This document shows, one piece after another, positions 18,476 through 26,853 of a stretch of DNA of 64,000 nt. Position 1 is the first letter of the stretch. The number at the start of each line of letters is the position of its first letter. A model generated the notes under the pieces. It worked only from the letters and a program-made list of their open reading frames with translations, did no database searches and was not told the origin of the DNA. Location of the stretch: contig JAURGK010000008.1 in NCBI GenBank assembly GCA_030833845.1, positions 19,807 through 83,806 on the forward strand, given 5' to 3'. Source of the DNA: Crocinitomicaceae bacterium. Its GTDB lineage: Bacteria > Bacteroidota > Bacteroidia > Flavobacteriales_D > Crocinitomicaceae. Made by a program: the position numbers and the translations under genes.

Positions 18476-20446
18476 ATGGCAAACCAACTCAGCAGCGAAA
18501 GTTCACCTTACTTATTGCAACATGCCAAAAATCCTGTTCATTGGGTCGCATGGTCAGAGGAGATTTTTGAACAAGCAAAGTCTCAAGACAAATTGGTGTT
18601 AATAAGCAGTGGCTATTCTGCTTGCCATTGGTGCCATGTCATGGAGCATGAGTGTTTTGAAGATAAGGAAGTGGCTGCATTGATGAACAAGCACTTCATT
18701 AATGTCAAGGTAGATCGCGAAGAAAGACCTGATGTAGATCAAGTATATATGACTGCCGTGCAACTCATGACTCAACGTGGCGGTTGGCCACTGAACTGCA
18801 TTACATTGCCAGATGGTAGGCCAATTTATGGTGGCACCTATTTTCCTAAAGACCAATGGATGCATATCCTCAAATCATTGGTTCACACCTATGCCAACGA
18901 TCGTGAGAAAGCCATAGAATATGCACGCCAACTGCACCAAGGCATTCAACAAGCAGAACTCATAGACCAACCCATACCTTTGAATGAATTTAGCAGCGAA
19001 AGGCTACATGAAATGGTCATACGCTGGGCACGGTCCTTTGATACATTGGAAGGAGGTACCCATAAAACACCAAAATTTCCACTGCCAAACAATTGGAATT
19101 TTTTACTGGCCTACGCACAGCATTTCGACGAAGATAAAATTATCAACCAAGTGAGGCTTACCCTGGATAAATTGGCACTCGGAGGAATCTACGATCAAAT
19201 TGGTGGTGGCTTTACAAGATATAGTGTCGATGGATTGTGGAAGGTACCTCATTTCGAGAAAATGCTCTATGATAATGCACAGCTCATTGGGCTCTATTCC
19301 CATGCCTATGCCGCATTTAACTTGCCGCATTATAAAGAACTTGTACTTCAAACTTTTGATTTTCTTGAACGCGAATTGCGCTCAGCCCAAGGGGCTTATT
19401 TTAGCGCTCTAGATGCCGACAGCGAAGGCGATGAAGGTAAGTACTACTGTTGGCAACCTGAGGAAATACATACGCTTTTTGGGCCAGAGGCCCCACTTGT
19501 TATCGATTACTTCAACATTAATGAATTGGGCTACTGGGAAGAAGATAAACACATCCCTCTTCGTAAAAATTTCGATGTCGCCTTTGCCCAAAAATCAGGG
19601 CTAGATACTACTGAATGGTTACTTAAAAAAGCAGAAATTATTCAAAAAATGCTTTACTATCGAGAGCAGCGCACAAAGCCAGGGCTCGATAACAAGCTCA
19701 TAGTTAGTTGGAATGCCATGGCTGCAAAAGGACTACTTGAAGCTTATAGAATATTTGGCCATGATGCTTTTTTAGTACGCGCCATTGAAATTTTAAATTG
19801 GATCGAGCATACGCAATGGAATGGACAAATTCTTTTGAGAATTAATACCAACGGCAACAAGAAAATCAATGCATTTTTAGAAGATTATGCTCAAACAATT
19901 GAGGCACTCAGTTTGGCATATCAGGCCACTGGGAAAATCAGCTATTTGAATTTTGCCAAACAACTTACTGAAACTGTGGAAAGGGATTTTCAAAATGAGC
20001 AAAGTAAAATGTGCTATTTCACATCGAAAGATTCCAAATTGGTGAGCCGAAATATGGAAATTCATGACAATGTCATTCCCTCGAGCAATTCGGTGATGGC
20101 ACATGCTTTTCTAACATTAGGCACCTACTTTGACAACCAAGCATGGATCAATAGTGCCAAACAAATGTTACAAAATTTATATGACGGAATGGAGACCTAC
20201 GGATCTGGCTATTCTAATTGGGGCTTATTGCTATTGAGGTTTTTAGCCGAAGAAAAACAGATGCATGTGCTCAATGAGAGCAACCCAAATTTCGTTTATA
20301 AAGCAACGGTAAAAAGCAATTGTTTACTTTCCTACCACCAACAATTGCCTTTCTCTCAATTATACCCAACAGATGCTATTTCGGTATGTGAATACGGTGT
20401 GTGCCACAAGCCTGTTCAAAGTATAGAAGAGGCACTTAAATTTTAA
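18476..20446 (+). CDS. DUF255 thioredoxin-like / glycosidase-like protein (YyaL/SPATA20 family)
   Basis: A 656-residue protein. The N-terminal thioredoxin-like DUF255 domain opens with NQLSSESSPYLLQHAKNPV and carries a CHWC redox motif (Cys50/Cys53) in YSACHWCHVMEHECF. An (alpha/alpha)-barrel-like region follows (about 200-600), with FTRYSVDGLWKVPHFEKMLYDNA and ALDADSEGDEGKYY. The start is set at 18476 because family members begin right there; the frame runs 42 codons upstream but into the opposing SGNH gene. No signal peptide is seen, so it is probably cytoplasmic. Biochemical function is unclear across the family. Confidence 0.87.
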   Translation: MANQLSSESSPYLLQHAKNPVHWVAWSEEIFEQAKSQDKLVLISSGYSACHWCHVMEHECFEDKEVAALMNKHFINVKVDREERPDVDQVYMTAVQLMTQRGGWPLNCITLPDGRPIYGGTYFPKDQWMHILKSLVHTYANDREKAIEYARQLHQGIQQAELIDQPIPLNEFSSERLHEMVIRWARSFDTLEGGTHKTPKFPLPNNWNFLLAYAQHFDEDKIINQVRLTLDKLALGGIYDQIGGGFTRYSVDGLWKVPHFEKMLYDNAQLIGLYSHAYAAFNLPHYKELVLQTFDFLERELRSAQGAYFSALDADSEGDEGKYYCWQPEEIHTLFGPEAPLVIDYFNINELGYWEEDKHIPLRKNFDVAFAQKSGLDTTEWLLKKAEIIQKMLYYREQRTKPGLDNKLIVSWNAMAAKGLLEAYRIFGHDAFLVRAIEILNWIEHTQWNGQILLRINTNGNKKINAFLEDYAQTIEALSLAYQATGKISYLNFAKQLTETVERDFQNEQSKMCYFTSKDSKLVSRNMEIHDNVIPSSNSVMAHAFLTLGTYFDNQAWINSAKQMLQNLYDGMETYGSGYSNWGLLLLRFLAEEKQMHVLNESNPNFVYKATVKSNCLLSYHQQLPFSQLYPTDAISVCEYGVCHKPVQSIEEALKF

Positions 20447-20645
20447 CCTTCCTTATTGCTTTTTTACCAAACATGGCATAAAGAGGGCAAAAGGATACAC
20501 TTGAAGTCAGTACAAGAACGATTGCAATAATTGAAGCAAAGGTAAGTGGTAATCCTGTTAAAAGCTTAGTAATCCCACCCACCACGATTAATGCAGCAAT
20601 AGCAATTCGGATCATTTTATCTATTTTTCCTACATTTTTTTTCAT
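20436..20645 (-). CDS. DUF2892 (YgaP-like) small membrane protein
   Basis: A 69-residue protein with two hydrophobic helices (about 11-27 and 35-55) and the diagnostic segments KIDKMIRIAIAA and CPLYAMFG. This is the transmembrane half of YgaP-type proteins, found alone here without its rhodanese domain. The 3' end overlaps the DUF255 gene end by 11 bases on the opposite strand. Function is unknown. Confidence 0.8.
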   Translation of the reverse strand: MKKNVGKIDKMIRIAIAALIVVGGITKLLTGLPLTFASIIAIVLVLTSSVSFCPLYAMFGKKAIRKVKI

Positions 20646-20684
20646 GTAATAAAAATAACCACATTTTGAATTAAGTTTTGCAAC

Positions 20685-21647
20685 TTAGATTACAATGGAT
20701 TTTCTTGCGATTGCTCTTTTGACAGCCGCAACAACATCTGGGGTATCGATATGGTATTTGGTCATAAGTTCCATTGGCGTACCAGACTCACCAAAGGTGT
20801 CATTGACAGCTACATATTCTTGCGCAACAGGGTTATTTCTGCTCAGTACCTGAGATACAGCTTCTCCTAATCCTCCATTCATCATGTGCTCTTCTGCCGT
20901 AACTACACAACCTGTTTTTGCAACTGATTTTAAAATAGCAGCTTCGTCGAGAGGTTTGATGGTGTGCATGTTAATGAGCTCAGCAGAAATACCCATTTCA
21001 TGTAATTCTTTGAGTGCTTCGATGGATTTCCACACCATGTGGCCACAGGCAATAATGGTAACATCAGTGCCTTCGGTCAGGATATCGGCTTTTCCAATGA
21101 CAAATTTTGCATCTGGCTTTACAAAAATTGGCATTACTGGGCGTCCGAAGCGAAGATATACTGGGCCTTCATGTGCTGCAATGGCAATGGTTGCTTGCTT
21201 GGTTTGATTGAAGTCTGCCGGAACAATGACTGTCATATTGGGCAGCATGCGCATCATACCTATATCTTCAAGAACTTGGTGGGTAGCACCATCTTCACCT
21301 AAGGTGAGGCCAGCATGCGATGCACAAATTTTTACATTTTTTTTGGCATAGGCCACCGACTGGCGAATTTGATCGTAAACACGGCCTGTGGAAAAATTAG
21401 CAAAAGTACCTGTGAACGGGATTTTACCAGCAATGGCCATCCCTGCGGCTAAGCCAATCATATTGGCTTCAGCAATACCCGCCTGAAAGAAACGGTCTGG
21501 ATTGGCTTTCTGAAAGGCATCCATTTTAAGGGAGCCAGTAAGGTCTGCACACAAGGCAACTACATCTGGGTTGTTTTGGCCTAGTTCTGCCAATCCTTCA
21601 CCAAAACCTGAGCGTGTATCTTTATTTCCGAGTACTTCAAATTCCAT
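20685..21647 (-). CDS. Transketolase C-terminal subunit (pyrimidine-binding plus C domain)
   Basis: A 320-residue second half of a split transketolase. The opening TRSGFGEGLAELGQ, DLTGSLKM, QAGIAEANMIGLAAGMA (the Glu that activates thiamine diphosphate) and GEDGATHQ are typical. The transketolase C domain follows (from about residue 190: ADILTEGTDVTIIACG). With the N-terminal subunit (22999-23838) it should form the enzyme that moves two-carbon ketol units in the pentose phosphate pathway. It starts two bases after the stop of the intervening VWA gene. Confidence 0.92.
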   Translation of the reverse strand: MEFEVLGNKDTRSGFGEGLAELGQNNPDVVALCADLTGSLKMDAFQKANPDRFFQAGIAEANMIGLAAGMAIAGKIPFTGTFANFSTGRVYDQIRQSVAYAKKNVKICASHAGLTLGEDGATHQVLEDIGMMRMLPNMTVIVPADFNQTKQATIAIAAHEGPVYLRFGRPVMPIFVKPDAKFVIGKADILTEGTDVTIIACGHMVWKSIEALKELHEMGISAELINMHTIKPLDEAAILKSVAKTGCVVTAEEHMMNGGLGEAVSQVLSRNNPVAQEYVAVNDTFGESGTPMELMTKYHIDTPDVVAAVKRAIARKSIVI

Positions 21648-21649
21648 AG

Positions 21650-22999
21650 TTATAAACTTAAATTAGTGATTTTTAGGGAAAATATATTGAACTTCTTTTC
21701 TTTGGTATATGCGCTTGAGCGCTGTTCTTTTTCGCGGTATACAACTTTATAAGCCCCGGGCTGAAGTGATATCAATCCACTTTTTTCATTGTATTTCAAA
21801 TCAATGACCCATTCCCATTGCCCTGGGGTGCGCTCATAGAATAACTGACCCACAAGGCCTTTGGGGGCATCGTATTTCACCTGCCCTGCCGCTGCAATAT
21901 CTATGCTGGTAAGTTTTGATTGTGCAATTTGGATTTCCTTGTATGTGCGCGGCAAGGTCAATACTTCAAGTTGGTAGCTCCCAACAAGCAATTTCTGGAT
22001 TTCTCCCAACTGCTGTACATATATCGTTTTATCTGAATTAGGTTGTGTAATTCTAGTTTCAAGCTTTGATCCTTCTGGGCTTTTCACAGAGGTGATTTTT
22101 AATTGCCCTTGACCCGCTGGTAATTGAATGGTGTTGTGGGTATGCGGAACAATAGCAATGTTGTTTTTTTCAATTGCTGGAAGCGTTGCAACACGTAAAT
22201 CATATTTGATAGATGGGTCTAAAACAAGCGTGTCTGGTAGTCCTTTTCTATTCAAAGTATGAGTGTAGGTATACTTTAAATTGGTAGTTCCCGCTTCATA
22301 AAGGAACATACTCACATCTGTTTCGATTGGTTTTGAATCGACAGAATTGAGGTTAATTTGAACGGTAGTGTTGAGCAGGGCCTTTGATAAAATATTATTC
22401 AATACGTTTTCAAAAGCAGCTTTGCTCTCGGCATCTGTATAGCTGCCGATGCATTCAAATTTGTCGAGATAAGACAGATCCATTCCAAGTCCAATGACAA
22501 ATGGGGTTACCTTGACACCTTTGTCGCGTAATTTACGCGCTACCAAACAGGGGTCATTGTCGCAAGATTCTAAGCCGTCGGTGATTAAAATGATAAAATT
22601 TCTGGCAAGTGTGTCTGGGAAATCAGCTGCAGCTGCCTCCAAAGAACGCGCAATAGGCGTGGCTCCTTTGGCCTGTAAACCCCTGATTTTATTTTTAATA
22701 GCATCAATATTGCTAGCGGCAAAAGGAACTTCAAGTTTTGTGTCTTGACAGTCTTGATAGGTATTGGTAACCATAGACTGATGGCCATATACCCTAAGAG
22801 CCAATTCTAAGTCTGGCACCCCCCTAAGGTTTTCTAAACTCTTAGAAAGTACTTCTTTTGCAGCCGCCATGCGTGTTTGTTCATTCCAATCCAGATTCAT
22901 GGAATTGGAGGCATCTAGTATAAAAAGAATGCGCGTATTGGTTTGGGCCCAGCTAAAGCTGAAGAATATAGTAAATATAATGAGCCCAACTATTTTCAC
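21650..22999 (-). CDS. Secreted von Willebrand factor A domain protein, GTG start
   Basis: A 449-residue exported protein. The signal peptide is about 1-18 (ending SWAQ). The VWA domain (about 22-210) has the MIDAS residues DASNS (29-33), the Thr in KGATPIARSL and the Asp in LITDGLES. It continues with two Cys-containing turns and beta-rich repeats to the C-terminus. The start codon is GTG and shares its G with the transketolase N-subunit stop (TAGTG), so translation is coupled. MIDAS domains bind protein ligands through a divalent metal. It sits between two cytoplasmic transketolase halves although it is exported. Confidence 0.83.
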   Translation of the reverse strand: MKIVGLIIFTIFFSFSWAQTNTRILFILDASNSMNLDWNEQTRMAAAKEVLSKSLENLRGVPDLELALRVYGHQSMVTNTYQDCQDTKLEVPFAASNIDAIKNKIRGLQAKGATPIARSLEAAAADFPDTLARNFIILITDGLESCDNDPCLVARKLRDKGVKVTPFVIGLGMDLSYLDKFECIGSYTDAESKAAFENVLNNILSKALLNTTVQINLNSVDSKPIETDVSMFLYEAGTTNLKYTYTHTLNRKGLPDTLVLDPSIKYDLRVATLPAIEKNNIAIVPHTHNTIQLPAGQGQLKITSVKSPEGSKLETRITQPNSDKTIYVQQLGEIQKLLVGSYQLEVLTLPRTYKEIQIAQSKLTSIDIAAAGQVKYDAPKGLVGQLFYERTPGQWEWVIDLKYNEKSGLISLQPGAYKVVYREKEQRSSAYTKEKKFNIFSLKITNLSL

Positions 23000-23838
23000 T
23001 AGTAATCTCCTAGGGTTTCTTCTAACTGATTGAGTGCAACGGTGAGTTGTTCTGCATTAGGCGCCACACCGTGCCATTTGTGCGACCCCATCATGTAATC
23101 AACGCCTTGCCCCATTTCTGTTTTCATGATAATCACAATAGGCTTTCCTTTGCCTGTCAATGACTTGGCTTGTTGCATTGCAATGCGAATGCTGTCAAAA
23201 TCGTGTCCATTCATGGTCAGAACCTCCCAACCAAAGGCCTGCCATTTTTGAGCCAAGTCTCCGAGCGATAATACATCCTCGACATCTCCATCAATTTGGC
23301 GGCCATTGGCATCAATAGTGGCAATAAGGTTATCCACCTTGTTGGCAGCAGCATACATTGCCGCCTCCCAAATCTGACCTTCTTGCAATTCACCATCGCC
23401 ATGAAGGGTGTATACTAAAGATTGATCTTTATTTAATTTTTTAATTTGCGCAGCACCTACACCCACAGACAATCCTTGGCCCAAAGATCCTGAAGCCATA
23501 CGGATGCCTGGCAATCCTTTGTCGGTAGAAGGATGCCCTTGTAAACGTGTGCCAAGTTTGCGAAAAGTGCCTAATTCTTCTTTTGGAAAGTAACCAGCCC
23601 TAGACAACACACTGTACCACACGGGCGATATATGTCCGTTGGACAAGAAAAATAAATCTTCGTTGTTGCCTTGCATATCAAATGCTGGATTGTGCTGCAT
23701 TTGTTCGAAATATAGAAAAGTAAGAAAATCAGCGCAACCTAAGGACCCACCAGGGTGGCCAGAGTTCACCGCTGAAACCATTCTTACGATATCTCGTCTT
23801 ACTTGTGAGGCAATTGCTGCCAAGGCATTGTTTTCCAT
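22999..23838 (-). CDS. Transketolase N-terminal subunit (thiamine diphosphate-binding)
   Basis: A 279-residue N-terminal half. Family segments are SGHPGGSLGCADFL, FFLSNGHISPVWY, LGQGLSVGVGAAQ, the thiamine diphosphate/Mg motif GDGELQEGQIWEA ending near DANGRQ, and GHDFDSI. Two-subunit transketolases are known in archaea and many bacteria. It is first in a three-gene operon whose third gene is the C-terminal subunit. A -7-like element, TAGCTTTG (23865..23872), lies upstream. Confidence 0.93.
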   Translation of the reverse strand: MENNALAAIASQVRRDIVRMVSAVNSGHPGGSLGCADFLTFLYFEQMQHNPAFDMQGNNEDLFFLSNGHISPVWYSVLSRAGYFPKEELGTFRKLGTRLQGHPSTDKGLPGIRMASGSLGQGLSVGVGAAQIKKLNKDQSLVYTLHGDGELQEGQIWEAAMYAAANKVDNLIATIDANGRQIDGDVEDVLSLGDLAQKWQAFGWEVLTMNGHDFDSIRIAMQQAKSLTGKGKPIVIIMKTEMGQGVDYMMGSHKWHGVAPNAEQLTVALNQLEETLGDY

Positions 23839-23864
23839 AATAAAATATTGAGCTTTACAGGCTA

Positions 23865-23872
23865 CAAAGCTA
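23865..23872 (-). promoter_or_regulatory. Candidate -7 element of the transketolase-VWA operon
   Basis: Minus-strand TAGCTTTG matches TAnnTTTG, 26 bases before the transketolase N start. No -33 TTG at canonical spacing was found. Confidence 0.4.
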
Positions 23873-23963
23873 CGTTTTATTAACTTAGTCCTTGTTTTAA
23901 AACTTTTAACATTTGATGCAACTTTTCAACGAGTGGTTGCGTCTTTTTAAGAATCCTTGTCAT

Positions 23964-24356
23964 ATGAAACTATTTTACGCCTTTACACTCTTCCTGTTAA
24001 GTTTGAATTCTTGGTCTCAAAACCTTGAAATTTCTCTTAGCAAAAGTTATTCCAAAGAAGAAATTTTACAAATAAAGGCTTCCAATGAAATGCCTCTGTA
24101 TGAATATGCATTGTCGCATGCTTGTTATTTGATCGATATTCCTGAAGGAAAAGATGTTTCAAATTTTCAGACCATTGAATTGAGCTCAAATCCAAATGTT
24201 CCAATGGAAATTTCAAAAGAACCTATCTGGTTCACAGATTTTGGACTTAAAATACTAGACAGGACACAATACTTTTTAGTGGCTCAGACCAATAAAATTT
24301 TGGTTGTTAAATCAAAAAACATCATTTCGTTAGAAATGCAAAATCAGAAAAAATGA
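23964..24356 (+). CDS. Small secreted protein of unknown function, coupled to a T9SS surface protein
   Basis: A 130-residue protein with a clear signal peptide (MKLFYAFTLFLLSLNSWSQ). The mature part is about 110 residues, with mixed strand/helix character, one Cys and a basic C-terminus. I do not recognise a family. The frame is open 17 codons upstream, but the ATG at 23964 starts the signal peptide. Its stop overlaps the next gene's ATG (ATGA), which implies co-translation with the CUB/P-domain protein. A role in the biogenesis of that protein is possible but unproved. Confidence 0.6.
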   Translation: MKLFYAFTLFLLSLNSWSQNLEISLSKSYSKEEILQIKASNEMPLYEYALSHACYLIDIPEGKDVSNFQTIELSSNPNVPMEISKEPIWFTDFGLKILDRTQYFLVAQTNKILVVKSKNIISLEMQNQKK

Positions 24357-26821
24357 AAATAATACTACGCTCTCTTGTTCTTTTCTTTACGATCATTTCT
24401 TCTATTCAAGCGCAAGTAACACTGACCCTCACCGACCCTGACTATAACCAAGCCAATCCTTTGAATTGCGCAGGGATTGTGCCTACAGGCGGTACTAACT
24501 TTATTGATGGTGTAGGTAATTACGCCCCCAATATGGATGAAACTTTGGTGCTATGTCCGGACCTTAATCAAGGATCAAAAGTTTCGATTGCCTTTGCCAC
24601 AAATATTGGATTTGAGTTTGATATTCATCCGACAGATACACTGTATATCTACGATGGACCCTCAACCGCTTCACCGCTCATTGGTGCATACAACAGCGGA
24701 ACCAACCCCGTTGGCTTTTTTGCTCAGGCGTCTTGGAATAATCCTACAGGTTGTCTTACGCTGCGCTTTCGTTCAAATGGCGCAAGTGAAGGCACAGGTT
24801 GGGTAGCCAATGTGGCTTGTGGTAACCCTCCACAACCAATTATTCCTCATGTTGAGGCCTTCAAAAATGGCGGCGGAACAAATATCATGAACCCGCTAGA
24901 TACAGGATTTGTCGATCTCTGCCCTGGTGATAGCGTATTATTGAAAGCCGTGCCAAGCTTTCCTTATTCATTAGAAAACGCAAATACGGGATATTCCCAG
25001 ACGAACAATAACTGTACTTTCACTTGGACAATCGGTGGGGTTGGGCAATTCACAGGTGATCAACTTTGGTTCACTCCAACTGCCAATACAGGTTATTACG
25101 TAGATCTTGGTATTACTGATCAATTTCCACAAACTGTACATACCAATTTCAAAATACGCGTATCGATTCCACCTATTTTTGCCGGAACCGGACCACTTGT
25201 AGATACCGTTTGTTTGGGGCAAAATTCCTATTTGGTTGGAGGGGTAACCCCTCAAGATACTGTCGGAATTGAAATTCCTGGAGGTACCTTTCAAATCGGT
25301 GGAACCTTTGCTGGGCTCACCTTCTTGCCCGATGGCGCTGGGCAGCAATACCAAACAGATATTCCAATGTCGGGCTTTGATAGTACAGCCATTATCTCGA
25401 CCGCCGCAGATATTGAGCAAATTTGCTTGGATATTGAGCATTCATATATCGGAGACTTAGAAATCACTTTGACCTGTCCCAACGGCACCACCGTTTCAAT
25501 CATGAATGCTTACAACGGCAACCCCGGTGGTTGGAATGCACTTGTGCCTGGAGGTTGCGGAAGTGGCATTGGCACCTTCTTAGGCAACGATACCAATATC
25601 GATGGTGGCAATCCAGGGGCTCCGGTTTGGACCTACTGCTTTTCACCAACCAACAATACATTCGGCACACTTTGTGCTGAAAACGCAGCTGGCAATACCG
25701 TTATCAATGACTACGGATTTACCTCCATGAATCCAAATGGTGTGTACTTGCCAGACGGTGATTTCAATCAATTTGCAGGTTGCCCTGTCAATGGCAACTG
25801 GACTATTACCGTTCAAGACAACCAAGGTATTGACGACGGTTATATTTTTTCTTGGGGTATTTATTTCAACGCATCTTTATATCCTGAAAGCGAAGGCTAT
25901 CAAAATTTTGTGGTTTCGGAAGGTTGGTTTGCAGACCCAACAATTATTTCTGGCCAGAATGACACCCTAATCGTCATTCAACCAAACATTGCTGGGGTAA
26001 CCAATTATACCTATGGAATTACGGATAATTTTGGCTGTAATTACGATACAACTGTTTCATTTGTTGTGTTGCCGCGTCCGGCAATATTTTCAGACACTGC
26101 TATTTGCCACTATAGCTATTTTGTAGGCAATACAACTGCCTATGACGGTGGCCAGTGGTATGCATTAGATACTGCAGTTCATTTTGCGCCTAGTAATCTT
26201 GTTGACAACCCCGAGATTTACACCTATAATATGGGAGGTGTCTTTCCTGTTTTCTATGTAGACAACGCGTGTCAGGATACTGTTGCCGCTACAATTGAAT
26301 TCTTACCCTACGTTTATACAGCGATTCTTGATTCAGCTATATGTCAAGGTGCAAGTTTGTGGATCAACCCATATGTAATCAATACAACTCCCTTGCAAAG
26401 TGGCTATAATCCGCCAATCAGTGGACAATGGTGGGATGGCAGTACCGAAGTGCCCCGCTTGGCAACTGAAGCAGGCAATTACATCTATACGGCACAAAAT
26501 GCCTGTAATACCATCAGCGACACTGCTCAAATCACTTACAAGCCTTGTGATATCACTGCGCCGAATGTAGTTGTACTCTCCTCCACAAATGGCAATGAAG
26601 CGTTCTTTGTCAATTATGAGGGCATTGCAACATTTAACTGTACGATACTCAACCGATGGGGAAATGTGATTTATGAATACACCAATCCTGCTGAGAAATG
26701 GTATGGCAAAACCATGGCTGGAGAAATTGTTGAAGAAGGCACCTATTTCTATAGAATCGATGCTACCCTCGACGGTGGAATAGAATTGCAAAAACACGGG
26801 TTTATTGTGCTGAAGTACTAA
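24353..26821 (+). CDS. CUB / P-domain surface protein with T9SS type B (gliding-associated) C-terminal domain
   Basis: An 822-residue secreted protein. The signal peptide is about 1-20 (ending IQAQ). A CUB-like domain (about 30-155) includes DTLYIYDGPS and CLTLRFRSNG. A proprotein-convertase P-like domain (about 330-505) includes IEQICLDIEHSYIGDLEITL and WTITVQDNQGIDDG. Ig-like segments follow. The C-terminal about 90 residues are the type B/CHU_C domain: VNYEGIATFNCTILNRWGNVIYEY, then WYGKTMAGEIVEEGTYFYRI and the ending GFIVLKY. It is probably exported by T9SS and anchored at the surface. No protease domain accompanies the P domain, so adhesion is more likely than catalysis. Confidence 0.83.
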   Translation: MKIILRSLVLFFTIISSIQAQVTLTLTDPDYNQANPLNCAGIVPTGGTNFIDGVGNYAPNMDETLVLCPDLNQGSKVSIAFATNIGFEFDIHPTDTLYIYDGPSTASPLIGAYNSGTNPVGFFAQASWNNPTGCLTLRFRSNGASEGTGWVANVACGNPPQPIIPHVEAFKNGGGTNIMNPLDTGFVDLCPGDSVLLKAVPSFPYSLENANTGYSQTNNNCTFTWTIGGVGQFTGDQLWFTPTANTGYYVDLGITDQFPQTVHTNFKIRVSIPPIFAGTGPLVDTVCLGQNSYLVGGVTPQDTVGIEIPGGTFQIGGTFAGLTFLPDGAGQQYQTDIPMSGFDSTAIISTAADIEQICLDIEHSYIGDLEITLTCPNGTTVSIMNAYNGNPGGWNALVPGGCGSGIGTFLGNDTNIDGGNPGAPVWTYCFSPTNNTFGTLCAENAAGNTVINDYGFTSMNPNGVYLPDGDFNQFAGCPVNGNWTITVQDNQGIDDGYIFSWGIYFNASLYPESEGYQNFVVSEGWFADPTIISGQNDTLIVIQPNIAGVTNYTYGITDNFGCNYDTTVSFVVLPRPAIFSDTAICHYSYFVGNTTAYDGGQWYALDTAVHFAPSNLVDNPEIYTYNMGGVFPVFYVDNACQDTVAATIEFLPYVYTAILDSAICQGASLWINPYVINTTPLQSGYNPPISGQWWDGSTEVPRLATEAGNYIYTAQNACNTISDTAQITYKPCDITAPNVVVLSSTNGNEAFFVNYEGIATFNCTILNRWGNVIYEYTNPAEKWYGKTMAGEIVEEGTYFYRIDATLDGGIELQKHGFIVLKY

Positions 26822-26828
26822 CATTGCT

Positions 26829-26836
26829 TATTTTTG
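26829..26836 (+). promoter_or_regulatory. -7 element upstream of hutU
   Basis: TATTTTTG matches TAnnTTTG exactly and ends 17 bases before the ATG at 26854. It lies downstream of the TTG at 26824, which argues against the longer reading frame. Confidence 0.5.
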
Positions 26837-26853
26837 TGGCAAATCCATCAACA

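Noticed and set aside
26824..26853. TTG-started extension of hutU
   Set aside because: A TATTTTTG -7 element at 26829-26836 lies inside it, and the ATG at 26854 gives a normal short leader.
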